From: JAGOUA01 sp964428975
GTDB lineage: Bacteria; Patescibacteriota; Patescibacteriia; 2-12-FULL-60-25
Reading direction: 5' to 3'
Assembly (NCBI GenBank): GCA_964428975.1
Contig: CAYSAI010000001.1
Location: 234,051-298,050 of the forward strand
DNA: 64,000 nt
Below the pieces are notes generated by a model. The model searched no databases and was not told where the DNA came from. It saw nothing but the letters and a program-made list of their open reading frames with translations. The stretch's first letter is position 1. Each line of letters opens with the position of its first letter. Positions 17,222-24,890 of this stretch are shown in pieces. The position numbers and the translations under genes are program-made.

Positions 17222-19468
17222 ATGTTCTTCCATCGCATGTCGCGCAACGCTTCTTTTTGGTCCTCCTTTTCGTTGAATGAACGCACGCAACGCGGTTTGT
17301 TCGCGCTTGTTCTGTTCTTTTTCTCGGCGCTCCTTGTATTCGGCATGATCGGTTCCGCTGGATGGTTTGGTGCATCGATCGATCGAGGGTTTGCCTACCT
17401 TTTCGGATGGGATCAGGTGCTATTCCCTCTTGTATTTGCGGCATGGGGGTATCATGTCTTGAAGCCAGACATCGAACTTTTCCAGCCACGAACGGTACTT
17501 GGACTCGTTCTCTTGTTTCTTGGACTGAACCCACTGGTGCACATTTGGACGTTTGGAAGTGCAACGGTACCAGATGCAGCTATCGTAGATGCGGGAGGAA
17601 AATTCGGTCAATGGGGAGCAACGGCACTGTTCGGATTTATCGGCATGGCGGGGTCAATCACGTTTTTGGTAGCTCTTTTACTCGCGGCACTCATGCTCGT
17701 TTTCCATGTGGGAATGGAGGATGTGCTGTTCTTTCTGAAATACGTGTGGCGCGGTCTCGTGTGGGCGTGGCAATCAGCTTCTACGCTGTTTCAGCATTGG
17801 AAAGCTTCGCGCGTGGTTATCGAGCACGCACACATACCGTCTTCCGTGATGGATGTGTCGCTTGATGACGAAGTACCTTCGCAGGAAGAAGCTGACACGC
17901 ATGTGAATGCATCAGATGAGGAACACACAATCGAAATCGAAGAAGATAGGGAAGAAGATGTTGAAAAAGAGTCGGAAGAAATCGAGGAACCGAAGAAACT
18001 CGTCAAAAAGCGCGTGCGTCGTATCGTGCCTCGTGTAGAGGTTCCGCTGGATATGTTTGATCTTCGTGATCAAAAACCAAATATCGGGAACCCAAAACAG
18101 ACGGAGGAACTTATTCGAAAAACCCTTGCCTCGTTTGGTATTCCTGTCGAATCGGCTGGATATAACGCAGGACCTACCGTCACGCAGTACATGGTAAAAC
18201 CGTCGGAAGGGATTAAGGTTTCTCGTATTGTGGCGCTTCAGAACGATCTCGCGCTTTCTCTTTCCGCGCAGAGTCTACGTATCGAAGCGCCTATTCCTGG
18301 GAAGCCGTATGTAGGAATCGAGGTCCCAAATCAGACGGTCGCGCTCGTTGGTATGCGTGAAATGCTCGAATCGAAAGAGTTTCGCGATCGTAAGCACGGA
18401 CTCGTGTTTGTTCTTGGAAAAGATGTTGCAGGGAAGGCGAGTATTGCGGATTTGAGCAAGATGCCGCACGTGCTTGTGGCAGGAGCGACGGGTTCTGGAA
18501 AATCCGTCTGCTTGAATGCGATGATGATGTCTTTTTTGTACGCACACCATCCGGACGATGTGAAACTTATTATGGTGGATCCAAAACGTGTTGAAATGCA
18601 AATGTATAACGGTATTCCGCACTTGCTCACCCCTGTTATTACAGATATTCCTGAAGCGGTGAACGCGCTGAAGTGGGCGCTCCGTGAAATGACACGCCGT
18701 TACGGACTTCTGCCAAGCGTAAACGCGAAAAATATCGCTGATTACAACGCTCGTGTGCCGCAGGAAGAGCATATTCCATGGATCGTGTTCGTGATTGATG
18801 AGCTTGCTGATCTGATGATGACGGCGAAGCAGGAAATCGAGGGTCCGATCGTCCGTCTCTGTCAGATGGCGCGCGCGGTTGGTATCCATCTCGTACTTGC
18901 AACGCAGCGACCTTCGGTGGATGTAATCACGGGATTGATTAAAGCGAATGTGCCTGCACGCATCGCGTTTTCCGTTGCTTCTTCCGTTGATTCAAAAACG
19001 ATTTTGGATCAAGTGGGGGCAGATCGTTTGCTTGGACGCGGTGATATGTTGTTTTCTACATCTGAACTACCGAGTCCACGTCGCGTGCAAGGGGCGTTTA
19101 TCTCGGATCAAGAAATCGTGCGCGTGGTCGATTTTTTGAAAATGGCCTATGGTCCAGGTGAGTACGATCTGAGCGTGACGGAACGTCGCGAAGGGTCTTC
19201 CACGGTGCTCGATGATGCGGATAACGATGAAGAGCAAGACGTTCTTTTGAATGAAGCGTGGAACGAGGTGTTCCGTGCGGGTCGAGCATCCGCTTCGCTT
19301 TTGCAGAGGCGTCTCAAAGTTGGCTATTCCCGAGCCGCGCGTATTTTGGATGAAATGGAGCAACAGGGCTGGATTGGTCCAGAAAATGGTTCAAAAGGAC
19401 GTGAATTACTTCGAAAGGTGGTCAGCGAACAGATGCCGCTTCCTGTGGTCGAAGGGGAAGAATTTTAA
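17222..19468 (+). CDS. ftsK: DNA translocase FtsK/SpoIIIE
   Basis: This 748-residue motor moves chromosome termini through the division septum. Four or five membrane segments lie in residues 20-190. A very acidic linker follows at about 215-260, then the RecA-like motor with Walker A AGATGSGKSVCLNAM near 420 and Walker B IVFVIDELADLMM. The C-terminal gamma winged helix reads RAGRASASLLQRRLKVGYSRAARILDEME. The next gene starts three bases after its stop. Confidence 0.98.
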   Translation: MFFHRMSRNASFWSSFSLNERTQRGLFALVLFFFSALLVFGMIGSAGWFGASIDRGFAYLFGWDQVLFPLVFAAWGYHVLKPDIELFQPRTVLGLVLLFLGLNPLVHIWTFGSATVPDAAIVDAGGKFGQWGATALFGFIGMAGSITFLVALLLAALMLVFHVGMEDVLFFLKYVWRGLVWAWQSASTLFQHWKASRVVIEHAHIPSSVMDVSLDDEVPSQEEADTHVNASDEEHTIEIEEDREEDVEKESEEIEEPKKLVKKRVRRIVPRVEVPLDMFDLRDQKPNIGNPKQTEELIRKTLASFGIPVESAGYNAGPTVTQYMVKPSEGIKVSRIVALQNDLALSLSAQSLRIEAPIPGKPYVGIEVPNQTVALVGMREMLESKEFRDRKHGLVFVLGKDVAGKASIADLSKMPHVLVAGATGSGKSVCLNAMMMSFLYAHHPDDVKLIMVDPKRVEMQMYNGIPHLLTPVITDIPEAVNALKWALREMTRRYGLLPSVNAKNIADYNARVPQEEHIPWIVFVIDELADLMMTAKQEIEGPIVRLCQMARAVGIHLVLATQRPSVDVITGLIKANVPARIAFSVASSVDSKTILDQVGADRLLGRGDMLFSTSELPSPRRVQGAFISDQEIVRVVDFLKMAYGPGEYDLSVTERREGSSTVLDDADNDEEQDVLLNEAWNEVFRAGRASASLLQRRLKVGYSRAARILDEMEQQGWIGPENGSKGRELLRKVVSEQMPLPVVEGEEF

Positions 19469-19471
19469 CCT

Positions 19472-20170
19472 ATGCCTTTTTTCATGAAGCGAGTACACGA
19501 GCACGGAACCCTTGGAGAAGATCTCCAAGAGCTTCGTGAACGGGCAGGACTGTCTCGCGAGGAGATGTCGCTACGCACAAAACTCACACCTGCCACGATT
19601 CAAGCGCTGGAAACGAGTCAGTGGCACACACTTGGTATTGAAAAAGCCTATCTTGAGAAAATGCTCGTAGCGTATGTCCGTTCTTTTGAAGCGCCAGACG
19701 CCTTCTTTCGCAAAAAGTTTCATGATGAGCAAGAGGCATACGCTCAACACGCATCACCTGCAGCGCTTCAAGCGCTCAAGCCCTTCTCGTGGTTTGATGC
19801 GTTTATGTTCCATCGTGTGAAGATGATAGGTGCCACCGTTTTTTTTGTATCCGTTCTTGGATGTTATATGGTCGCGCAAGCTCGTGGTATGGGAGACGCT
19901 CCTTTGCTAGAAATTTCTACGCCAAAAAACGGAGAACAGCTTACACGTCCAACGGTGCGTATTGAAGGAAAAACAGAGCAGGAAACACGTGTGTTTATCA
20001 ACGAACAGCCGGCCTCTCTTCGCGAAGATGGAACGTTTTTTCTCGAGATGGATCTTCCTCGTGGGACGACAGACCTGCGCATTCGTGCAAAAAAACGGTA
20101 TAGCCGTGAGGCGATGGCAGACGTGCATGTTGTCTACGAACGTGCCGAACAGAAAACAGAAGATCTCTAA
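19472..20170 (+). CDS. RodZ-like protein: HTH domain, one membrane segment, Ig-like domain
   Basis: This 232-residue protein has an Xre-type helix-turn-helix at about residues 14-80 (LGEDLQELRERAGLSREEMSLRTKLTPATIQALE). A membrane segment follows near 117-133 (MIGATVFFVSVLGCYMV), then an extracellular beta-rich domain (LLEISTPKNGEQLTRPTVRIEGKTEQETRVFIN). This is the RodZ layout, so a link to cell shape or the cytoskeleton is likely. It sits three bases after ftsK and is probably co-transcribed with it. Confidence 0.82.
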   Translation: MPFFMKRVHEHGTLGEDLQELRERAGLSREEMSLRTKLTPATIQALETSQWHTLGIEKAYLEKMLVAYVRSFEAPDAFFRKKFHDEQEAYAQHASPAALQALKPFSWFDAFMFHRVKMIGATVFFVSVLGCYMVAQARGMGDAPLLEISTPKNGEQLTRPTVRIEGKTEQETRVFINEQPASLREDGTFFLEMDLPRGTTDLRIRAKKRYSREAMADVHVVYERAEQKTEDL

Positions 20171-20187
20171 ACGCGTACATTCTCTCT

Positions 20188-20215
20188 AAAAAAACAGCCC
20201 TGATAGATATCAGGG
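20188..20215 (-). terminator. Intrinsic terminator on the minus strand
   Basis: The inverted repeat CCCTGAT/ATCAGGG at 20198-20215 has a four-base loop. On the minus strand it is followed by CTGTTTTTTT, the classic hairpin plus U-run. It would end the transcript of the small gene at 20275-20520. A second hairpin, TCGTCAGC/GCTGACGA, lies just upstream at about 20230-20251. Confidence 0.75.
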
Positions 20216-20274
20216 TGAGAAAAACAGGTCGTCAGCGAGGAGGCTGACGAGGAGAGAGACAAATGTCCAGAGGC

Positions 20275-20520
20275 CTAAATCCTCCAAGAACGATCGCCGT
20301 TCGGCAGGAACCGTGGTTCTTGCGATGAGGCGATGAAGGGGATTTCGGGCTCGATAACGAACGTGTGAACGTTGGGAGAGACATCTCGATAGGCGAACAT
20401 CTCTACCGTGCCTTTGCGGGTACGAGCCGCGCCAGACGGTTCTTCCGTCGGTACGGGCAGGGGAAACGTGAAACCAGGGGGCAGCGTTGAACGTCGACGA
20501 GGCGATGGATCTAGGTTCAC
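20275..20520 (-). CDS. Small GC-rich orphan gene, unknown product (cassette-like)
   Basis: An 81-codon frame with a GTG start is preceded by AGGAGG at ideal spacing. The product is MNLDPSPRRRSTLPPGFTF and onward, with PVPTEEPSG and ending NGDRSWRI. I recognise no family. A promoter with TTGACA (20585-20590) and CAGAAT (20562-20567) at 17-base spacing lies upstream. Two hairpins follow the stop, the second being a terminator. Its strand, composition and hairpin ending match the larger minus-strand islands at 29 and 43-51 kb, so I read it as a single isolated member of that class. Confidence 0.6.
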   Translation of the reverse strand: MNLDPSPRRRSTLPPGFTFPLPVPTEEPSGAARTRKGTVEMFAYRDVSPNVHTFVIEPEIPFIASSQEPRFLPNGDRSWRI

Positions 20521-20561
20521 AGGACCTCCTATGTGGGTTGAAAAACTCTTTCCGTTCGCGG

Positions 20562-20590
20562 ATTCTGCCAGAGATGCGCGAGATTGTCAA
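20562..20590 (-). promoter_or_regulatory. Sigma-70-type promoter for the small gene at 20275-20520
   Basis: On the minus strand TTGACA is separated by 17 bases from CAGAAT. The distance to the GTG start is about 40 bases, and an AGGAGG site lies between them. Confidence 0.55.
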
Positions 20591-20601
20591 AAGAAGGCAC
20601 C

Positions 20602-20623
20602 AAAAACCCCGCCAAAGGCGAGG
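20602..20623 (-). terminator. Intrinsic terminator of rpsO
   Basis: On the minus strand, directly after the rpsO stop, CCTCGCC and GGCGGGG pair across a three-base loop. A TTTTTG run follows. Confidence 0.75.
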
Positions 20624-20884
20624 TTATGGGTTCAGTTTTGTCATCAGATCGTCGTAGGCTTTTGCGTCTTCACGTTTGAGGTACTTCATCAAACGACGGC
20701 GCTCACCTACTTTTTTGATCAATCCTCGACGAGATGAGTGATCTTTCTTGTGTGTTTGCAAGTGTTTTATCAGTTCTTGCACTTCGGCGCTTAAGAGCCC
20801 GATCTGAATTTGCGGAGAACCGGTATCGGTTGCATGCGTTTTAAACTTTTGAATCAACTTTTGCTTTTGTGAGGGTTGCAGCAT
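20624..20884 (-). CDS. rpsO: 30S ribosomal protein S15
   Basis: The 86-residue protein starts MLQPSQKQKLIQKFKTH, and its core is DTGSPQIQIGLLSAEVQELIKHLQTHKKDHSSRRGL followed by RRRLMKYL. This is the S15 signature, and S15 binds 16S rRNA in early small-subunit assembly. The longer upstream frame is not family-like. The promoter lies about 140 bases upstream, leaving a leader long enough for the autoregulatory structure known for S15 in other bacteria, which I have not folded. Confidence 0.97.
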   Translation of the reverse strand: MLQPSQKQKLIQKFKTHATDTGSPQIQIGLLSAEVQELIKHLQTHKKDHSSRRGLIKKVGERRRLMKYLKREDAKAYDDLMTKLNP

Positions 20885-21051
20885 AGATATGGGCCAAACG
20901 GTTGTGTGTTCTTGCGCCGTGAGCGAAAGAATGCACCATCGTCTTCGCGCGTCTGTGAGCAAAGGCCCGCAGAGCGTCGTTGGCTTGAGGAATAAATCAC
21001 GATACGTTTCGTGTGAGGAGAAGCGTAGCGAAAAAAGAGGACTTTTGTCAA
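20885..21051 (-). promoter_or_regulatory. rpsO promoter and 5' leader
   Basis: TTGACA (21046-21051) and TACGCT (21022-21027) are spaced by 18 bases on the minus strand. A leader of about 130 bases follows before the rpsO ATG and holds no credible gene. Confidence 0.55.
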
Positions 21052-21056
21052 GAAAA

Positions 21057-21074
21057 CCCCACCGCATGGTGGGG
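21057..21074 (-). terminator. Intrinsic terminator of the TIM-barrel gene
   Basis: CCCCACC and GGTGGGG pair across a four-base loop and are followed on the minus strand by TTTTC. It sits between the stop at 21111 and the rpsO promoter. Confidence 0.7.
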
Positions 21075-21110
21075 CAGGGGCGTATCGACCCGTTCGTTTT
21101 TGATGGACGG

Positions 21111-21932
21111 TCAGACGGCCGTCGTTTGAAGTACGCCTACAGCCTGTACCATGTATCGAACCGTTCGTTCAGGACAGGGCGGCGATTTGAGATCGGGCGC
21201 AAGCCCACTTTCCGCATCCACCGAACACGCGATATGTCGGTTTGGAAAGCCAGACGCGAGATGAAAGAGCGGATTGAGTCTATCCGGTGCAAGTCCGCCT
21301 GCGACCATTGGTTCGATCTGAGGAAGGAGACGATGCATCGTATCCACGAATTCACGCGCATCACTTGAAGAAAACGGCACACCCGCGCTCGCGCTTCCTC
21401 CCCAGAGGATGTGCGAAATACAAGGGTCGTCTCCTTGCAGCAACTCGGTGTAGAGGTGGTTTCGCACAGCACCAATACAGGCGAGAGCGCTTCCGCCATA
21501 CGCACGACGCGCCTCTTTATCGAGTTGAAGGATGAAACGCATGCGTGGATGCCGCTTGGAAAGATCTTCGAAGATGCCTTGATTCGGCCAACACATATCG
21601 AGAGCGAGATAGTCCGGTTCTCGCCCACACCATTCCATAGCACTTTCGATGTGGTGCACGACCTCTGGAGGGGTGAGAGCACTCGTAAACGTGTGGAGAA
21701 TGAAAGCGGAGCGCGGAGCATCCGTGAGGCTGCAAATCTGTTTCGCACCATCTTGTGTTGAACAAAATCGCTGCCATCGCGAGGTAAGTTTTTCCCCGCG
21801 CATCGTTTTATCGCCCACAAGAACCCCAATACCAATCGTGAGCCATGGTGGCAGCACCTGTTCTGTTTCACGGAGAATCTGTGCCGCGTCATGAAGCGTT
21901 GTCGTCACACATCCAACCAATCGTTTTCGCAT
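21111..21932 (-). CDS. Putative TIM-barrel protein resembling phosphoribosylanthranilate isomerase
   Basis: A 273-residue protein starts MRKRLVGCVTTTLHDAAQIL behind a GGAGG site. The pattern is TIM-barrel-like: PDYLALDMCW, MRFILQLDKEARRAYGG, ISHILWGGSASAG, EPMVAGGLAPDRLNPLF and HIACSVDAESGLAPD. The last two stretches resemble the phosphate-binding end of TrpF (GGL.P..V, D..SG). No other tryptophan gene is in the window, so a biosynthetic role is doubtful. The function is unassigned and only the fold is suggested. Confidence 0.55.
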   Translation of the reverse strand: MRKRLVGCVTTTLHDAAQILRETEQVLPPWLTIGIGVLVGDKTMRGEKLTSRWQRFCSTQDGAKQICSLTDAPRSAFILHTFTSALTPPEVVHHIESAMEWCGREPDYLALDMCWPNQGIFEDLSKRHPRMRFILQLDKEARRAYGGSALACIGAVRNHLYTELLQGDDPCISHILWGGSASAGVPFSSSDAREFVDTMHRLLPQIEPMVAGGLAPDRLNPLFHLASGFPNRHIACSVDAESGLAPDLKSPPCPERTVRYMVQAVGVLQTTAV

Positions 21933-21976
21933 GGAACACCTCCAAGGGGAGAGGGTAGAGATCAGGCGTCGATGGG

Positions 21977-22321
21977 TCAAGAAACGGGGGTGTGTCTTGT
22001 GACGTGGCATACGCTCAGCAGGATGTTTTTTGAACGGACGAATTGCGTAAGCTCTGCTTGAATCTTGTTCGCGTGCTTTCGATGTTTGCCAACCGTGATG
22101 CAGCATAAAAAGAGATCCTGACTTTGATAAAAGTGAACCACCCTATCCTGTATTTCTTGCAACAAAGACCGTTCTTGCAATCCGTCGGTATCTAAACACG
22201 TAGAAGCTTCGTGCGTGCACGCAAAAGCGGCAAGTGTTGTTTTTCCTGTTCGAGGTTCGCCAAGAATCAAAAAAAGATGTTTGTACGGCTGTTTGAGAAG
22301 ATGAGCGCGTGTTGCGAGCAT
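21977..22321 (-). CDS. Small P-loop NTPase-like protein
   Basis: This product of about 114 residues has a Walker A motif in FLILGEPRTGKTTLAAFAC near its N-terminus and a possible Walker B region at QDLFLCCITVGKH. It is much shorter than a normal AAA or DEAD domain. The start is unclear: an ATG at 22321 lies eight bases past the J-domain gene's stop, and a TTG at 22345 overlaps that gene. The arrangement suggests coupling to the J-domain gene. Function unknown. Confidence 0.55.
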   Translation of the reverse strand: MLATRAHLLKQPYKHLFLILGEPRTGKTTLAAFACTHEASTCLDTDGLQERSLLQEIQDRVVHFYQSQDLFLCCITVGKHRKHANKIQAELTQFVRSKNILLSVCHVTRHTPVS

Positions 22322-22329
22322 GATGTAAG

Positions 22330-23247
22330 CTAGCTCACGTTGCAATACACATGAGGATAATACCCGTCGGAGGCTTCTTCACCAACCCGAAAGGCACCAG
22401 AGCTTGTTTGTATGTGCGTACCGCGGTCATATCCATCTGAATTATATTCATGTTGTGTATCAAACTTCTGAAAGCTACGAATAGTCCCAAGATCTTTCTT
22501 TGTTACTCCCTTACAATCTTGAATAAGGAGCCACGTACAACCAGAGTCCCTGTATCCATCTGATGAAGTCCTCACACACACCACCACACCAGAAAAGCCT
22601 TCAATTTTAAAAGCGGCTAATACATCTTTTCCGCCATAATCATTAAAAAGCGCACCTTCATTGAGCAAGCGCTCGAGAATCTCTTTTTCAAGATCGATTT
22701 CTACGAGAGTGATCTTTCTTCCGATAAGATGAGTATCCATGGAGAAATCCACCACTTCATAGGGCGGCTTCCACTCTTGTTCCTCTTCGGGCTCTTCTTC
22801 CGGTTCTGACGGAGATGCGTATGCCTGTTTCCATCGTTCAGAACGAACAAAAGGAGCTGGATCAACATACGGTTTATAGGGAGCGGGTGCTGGTTTCGGA
22901 GAAAATTCGTCTTCTAGTACAGTAAGCGCGCGCTCCGCTTCGCTCGTTTGTTTATAATATTTGGCGTAGTGCTCATCAGAGTGCGGATCCGATATTCTGG
23001 ATAGCTCAAAAAGTCCTACAGCTATCTTTGTGAGACGCAAAAAGCGATCATCGCCATTGTGTTTATCTGGGTGGATCTGTAGTAAAATACCACGAATAGT
23101 TTTTATGAGGTCGAGATCAGGAGTAGATCCACGGTACGAAATCATCTGTGCGCACGTCTTCAATTGTGCGAGAGCAGACAAGAGCTGTTCTTCTTTTGAG
23201 GGTTCGTGAGAGTTCCGTTCGAAGGTAGGATCGATATTCTTGTACAT
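22330..23247 (-). CDS. Protein with an N-terminal J-domain-like region
   Basis: A 305-residue protein contains IKTIRGILLQIHPDKHNGDDRFLRLTKIAVGLFEL at about residues 48-82. This matches the helix II, HPD loop and helix III of a J-domain, which stimulates Hsp70 ATPase. A proline-rich acidic linker follows (PKPAPAPYKPYVDPAP, EPEEEPEEEQ), then an unassigned C-terminal domain rich in beta strands. Unlike DnaJ it lacks the zinc-finger domain. The ATG follows a TATACT box by 11 bases. The small P-loop gene is directly downstream. Confidence 0.6.
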   Translation of the reverse strand: MYKNIDPTFERNSHEPSKEEQLLSALAQLKTCAQMISYRGSTPDLDLIKTIRGILLQIHPDKHNGDDRFLRLTKIAVGLFELSRISDPHSDEHYAKYYKQTSEAERALTVLEDEFSPKPAPAPYKPYVDPAPFVRSERWKQAYASPSEPEEEPEEEQEWKPPYEVVDFSMDTHLIGRKITLVEIDLEKEILERLLNEGALFNDYGGKDVLAAFKIEGFSGVVVCVRTSSDGYRDSGCTWLLIQDCKGVTKKDLGTIRSFQKFDTQHEYNSDGYDRGTHIQTSSGAFRVGEEASDGYYPHVYCNVS

Positions 23248-23271
23248 AGATATAACAAGTATACAGCTCCA

Positions 23272-24828
23272 TCACGCGTTTCCAAAATTCGCTCGCACAT
23301 ACACGAACGCCTCTTCTCGCGTCGAGAGCGTGCCCGCATCGCGCTGCATCTCCACGTCTTTCATGATCTGTCCGAGAAGTTTTCCCGCAGGAAAGCCAAG
23401 CTCGAGAAGATCACGTCCTTGGAGAATCGGCGTTTTTGCCTCTTTATCGATGCCGTATTCTACAATAGCGTTCGCGAAAACATCGCCAGGCACATACGGT
23501 TTTGTGTCTACGTTTGGAAGAGTGCGTCCACGAAAATCCGCTTCTGAACCGGCAAGAAATACGCGCCAAGGAACGGTTCCAAGACGTTTTAAGAGGCGTC
23601 GCACGAGATTGCGATATTGTACGGGGCTTAATAGGCCTTTTTGCAAATCACGAAACAGCGCGTCCGGTTTGAGATGGTCTTTCGCAATACAAACGGCAGT
23701 GCGTTGGAGATGTTCGCTAAACGCGAGCCGCTCAAAAAATGCCTCGGTGGGTTCAACGCCCGCTTCTTCGTGTCCTCTTGATCGCACGCGCCCTTCTTCG
23801 AGCTTCGTAGTTGAAGGTTTGCCAAAATCATGACAGATCGCCCCCAAACACGCGGCGAGCCGCTCCTCTTCGCTGAAGTTCCCTTCTGGTCGACGGACGA
23901 TGTTCGCTGCCGCATCAAGCACCATCATCGTGTGAATCCACACATCGCCTTCCGGATGCCATTCTGGTTCTTGTGGGCAATCAATCAGCGCATGGAGTTC
24001 CGGATACTGCGTCTCGATTGCGCCGATTTCTCGCAAAAGCTCTAGACCAACGGAAGGCTTCGACGATTTCAAAAGTAGTTTTTGCCATTCTTCGGTTATG
24101 CGTTCGGGGGCAAGATCATTCAGATCGCCCCATGCGACCATTTCTTTCAAGAGTGATAAGCTTTTTTCGTTCGGCCAAAGATGCATCCGCCCACAAAACT
24201 GCATCGCGCGATACACGCGGAGCGGATCATCTTGAAAACGTTCTGCGTCTGTTATGCACAGCTCTCCTCGACGAAGATGATTCATCCCATCAAAATAATC
24301 GTACACTTCACCAGATACGGGGTCTGCGGCCAGCGCATTCATCGTAAAATCACGACGTCTTGCCGCTTCCTCTATACTCATGAACGGATCGCCCGTCACA
24401 TGAAAGGCTTTATGCCCTTTTCCGCTTTTTGATTCGCGTCGCGGGAGGGAAATATCCAAATCAAGCCCGTCTCCAATATGCAGCTTGATCACGCCAAACG
24501 AACGTCCGACGAGATTCAATTGTTTGGGGAAAATCTTCTGAAGAAGCGCTTCGAGCGCCTCTGCGGAAAGGCCATACACTTCAAGATCAAGATCTTTTGG
24601 ATGCAAACCGAGAAGCGCGTCGCGCACAAAACCTCCCACAATCAGCACGCGTGGAGTGGGCGCTCCTTCGTGCAGAGGTTCAAGCGTTTGCACGATGTTC
24701 GCAAAACGCTGCGCAATGGCGAGCAAAGGAGAGTCTTGTTCAAGAATACACGCCGCCTGTTCCTCTGGATCGTGAGGAATAGCATACCGTTGCGTGAGAG
24801 TGCGTGCATCAAAAGCGTTTTCAGACAT
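23272..24828 (-). CDS. cca: CCA-adding tRNA nucleotidyltransferase with HD domain
   Basis: This 518-residue enzyme adds or repairs the 3' CCA of tRNA. The nucleotidyltransferase head has GGFVRDALLGLHPKDLDLEVYG (the GG and DxD motif) and RRRDFTMNALA. A helical RNA-binding body follows, then an HD phosphohydrolase domain with WIHTMMVLDAA and CHDFGKP. I chose the start MSENAFDAR because the longer frame runs into the divergent leuS gene. The tRNA at the end of the window carries an encoded CCA, so here the enzyme may mainly do repair. Confidence 0.93.
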   Translation of the reverse strand: MSENAFDARTLTQRYAIPHDPEEQAACILEQDSPLLAIAQRFANIVQTLEPLHEGAPTPRVLIVGGFVRDALLGLHPKDLDLEVYGLSAEALEALLQKIFPKQLNLVGRSFGVIKLHIGDGLDLDISLPRRESKSGKGHKAFHVTGDPFMSIEEAARRRDFTMNALAADPVSGEVYDYFDGMNHLRRGELCITDAERFQDDPLRVYRAMQFCGRMHLWPNEKSLSLLKEMVAWGDLNDLAPERITEEWQKLLLKSSKPSVGLELLREIGAIETQYPELHALIDCPQEPEWHPEGDVWIHTMMVLDAAANIVRRPEGNFSEEERLAACLGAICHDFGKPSTTKLEEGRVRSRGHEEAGVEPTEAFFERLAFSEHLQRTAVCIAKDHLKPDALFRDLQKGLLSPVQYRNLVRRLLKRLGTVPWRVFLAGSEADFRGRTLPNVDTKPYVPGDVFANAIVEYGIDKEAKTPILQGRDLLELGFPAGKLLGQIMKDVEMQRDAGTLSTREEAFVYVRANFGNA

Positions 24829-24890
24829 ACGACCGTATCGTAGCAGGAAATCTTGTTGCTCACGAGGTTTTTTGATATACCTCATCGCAT

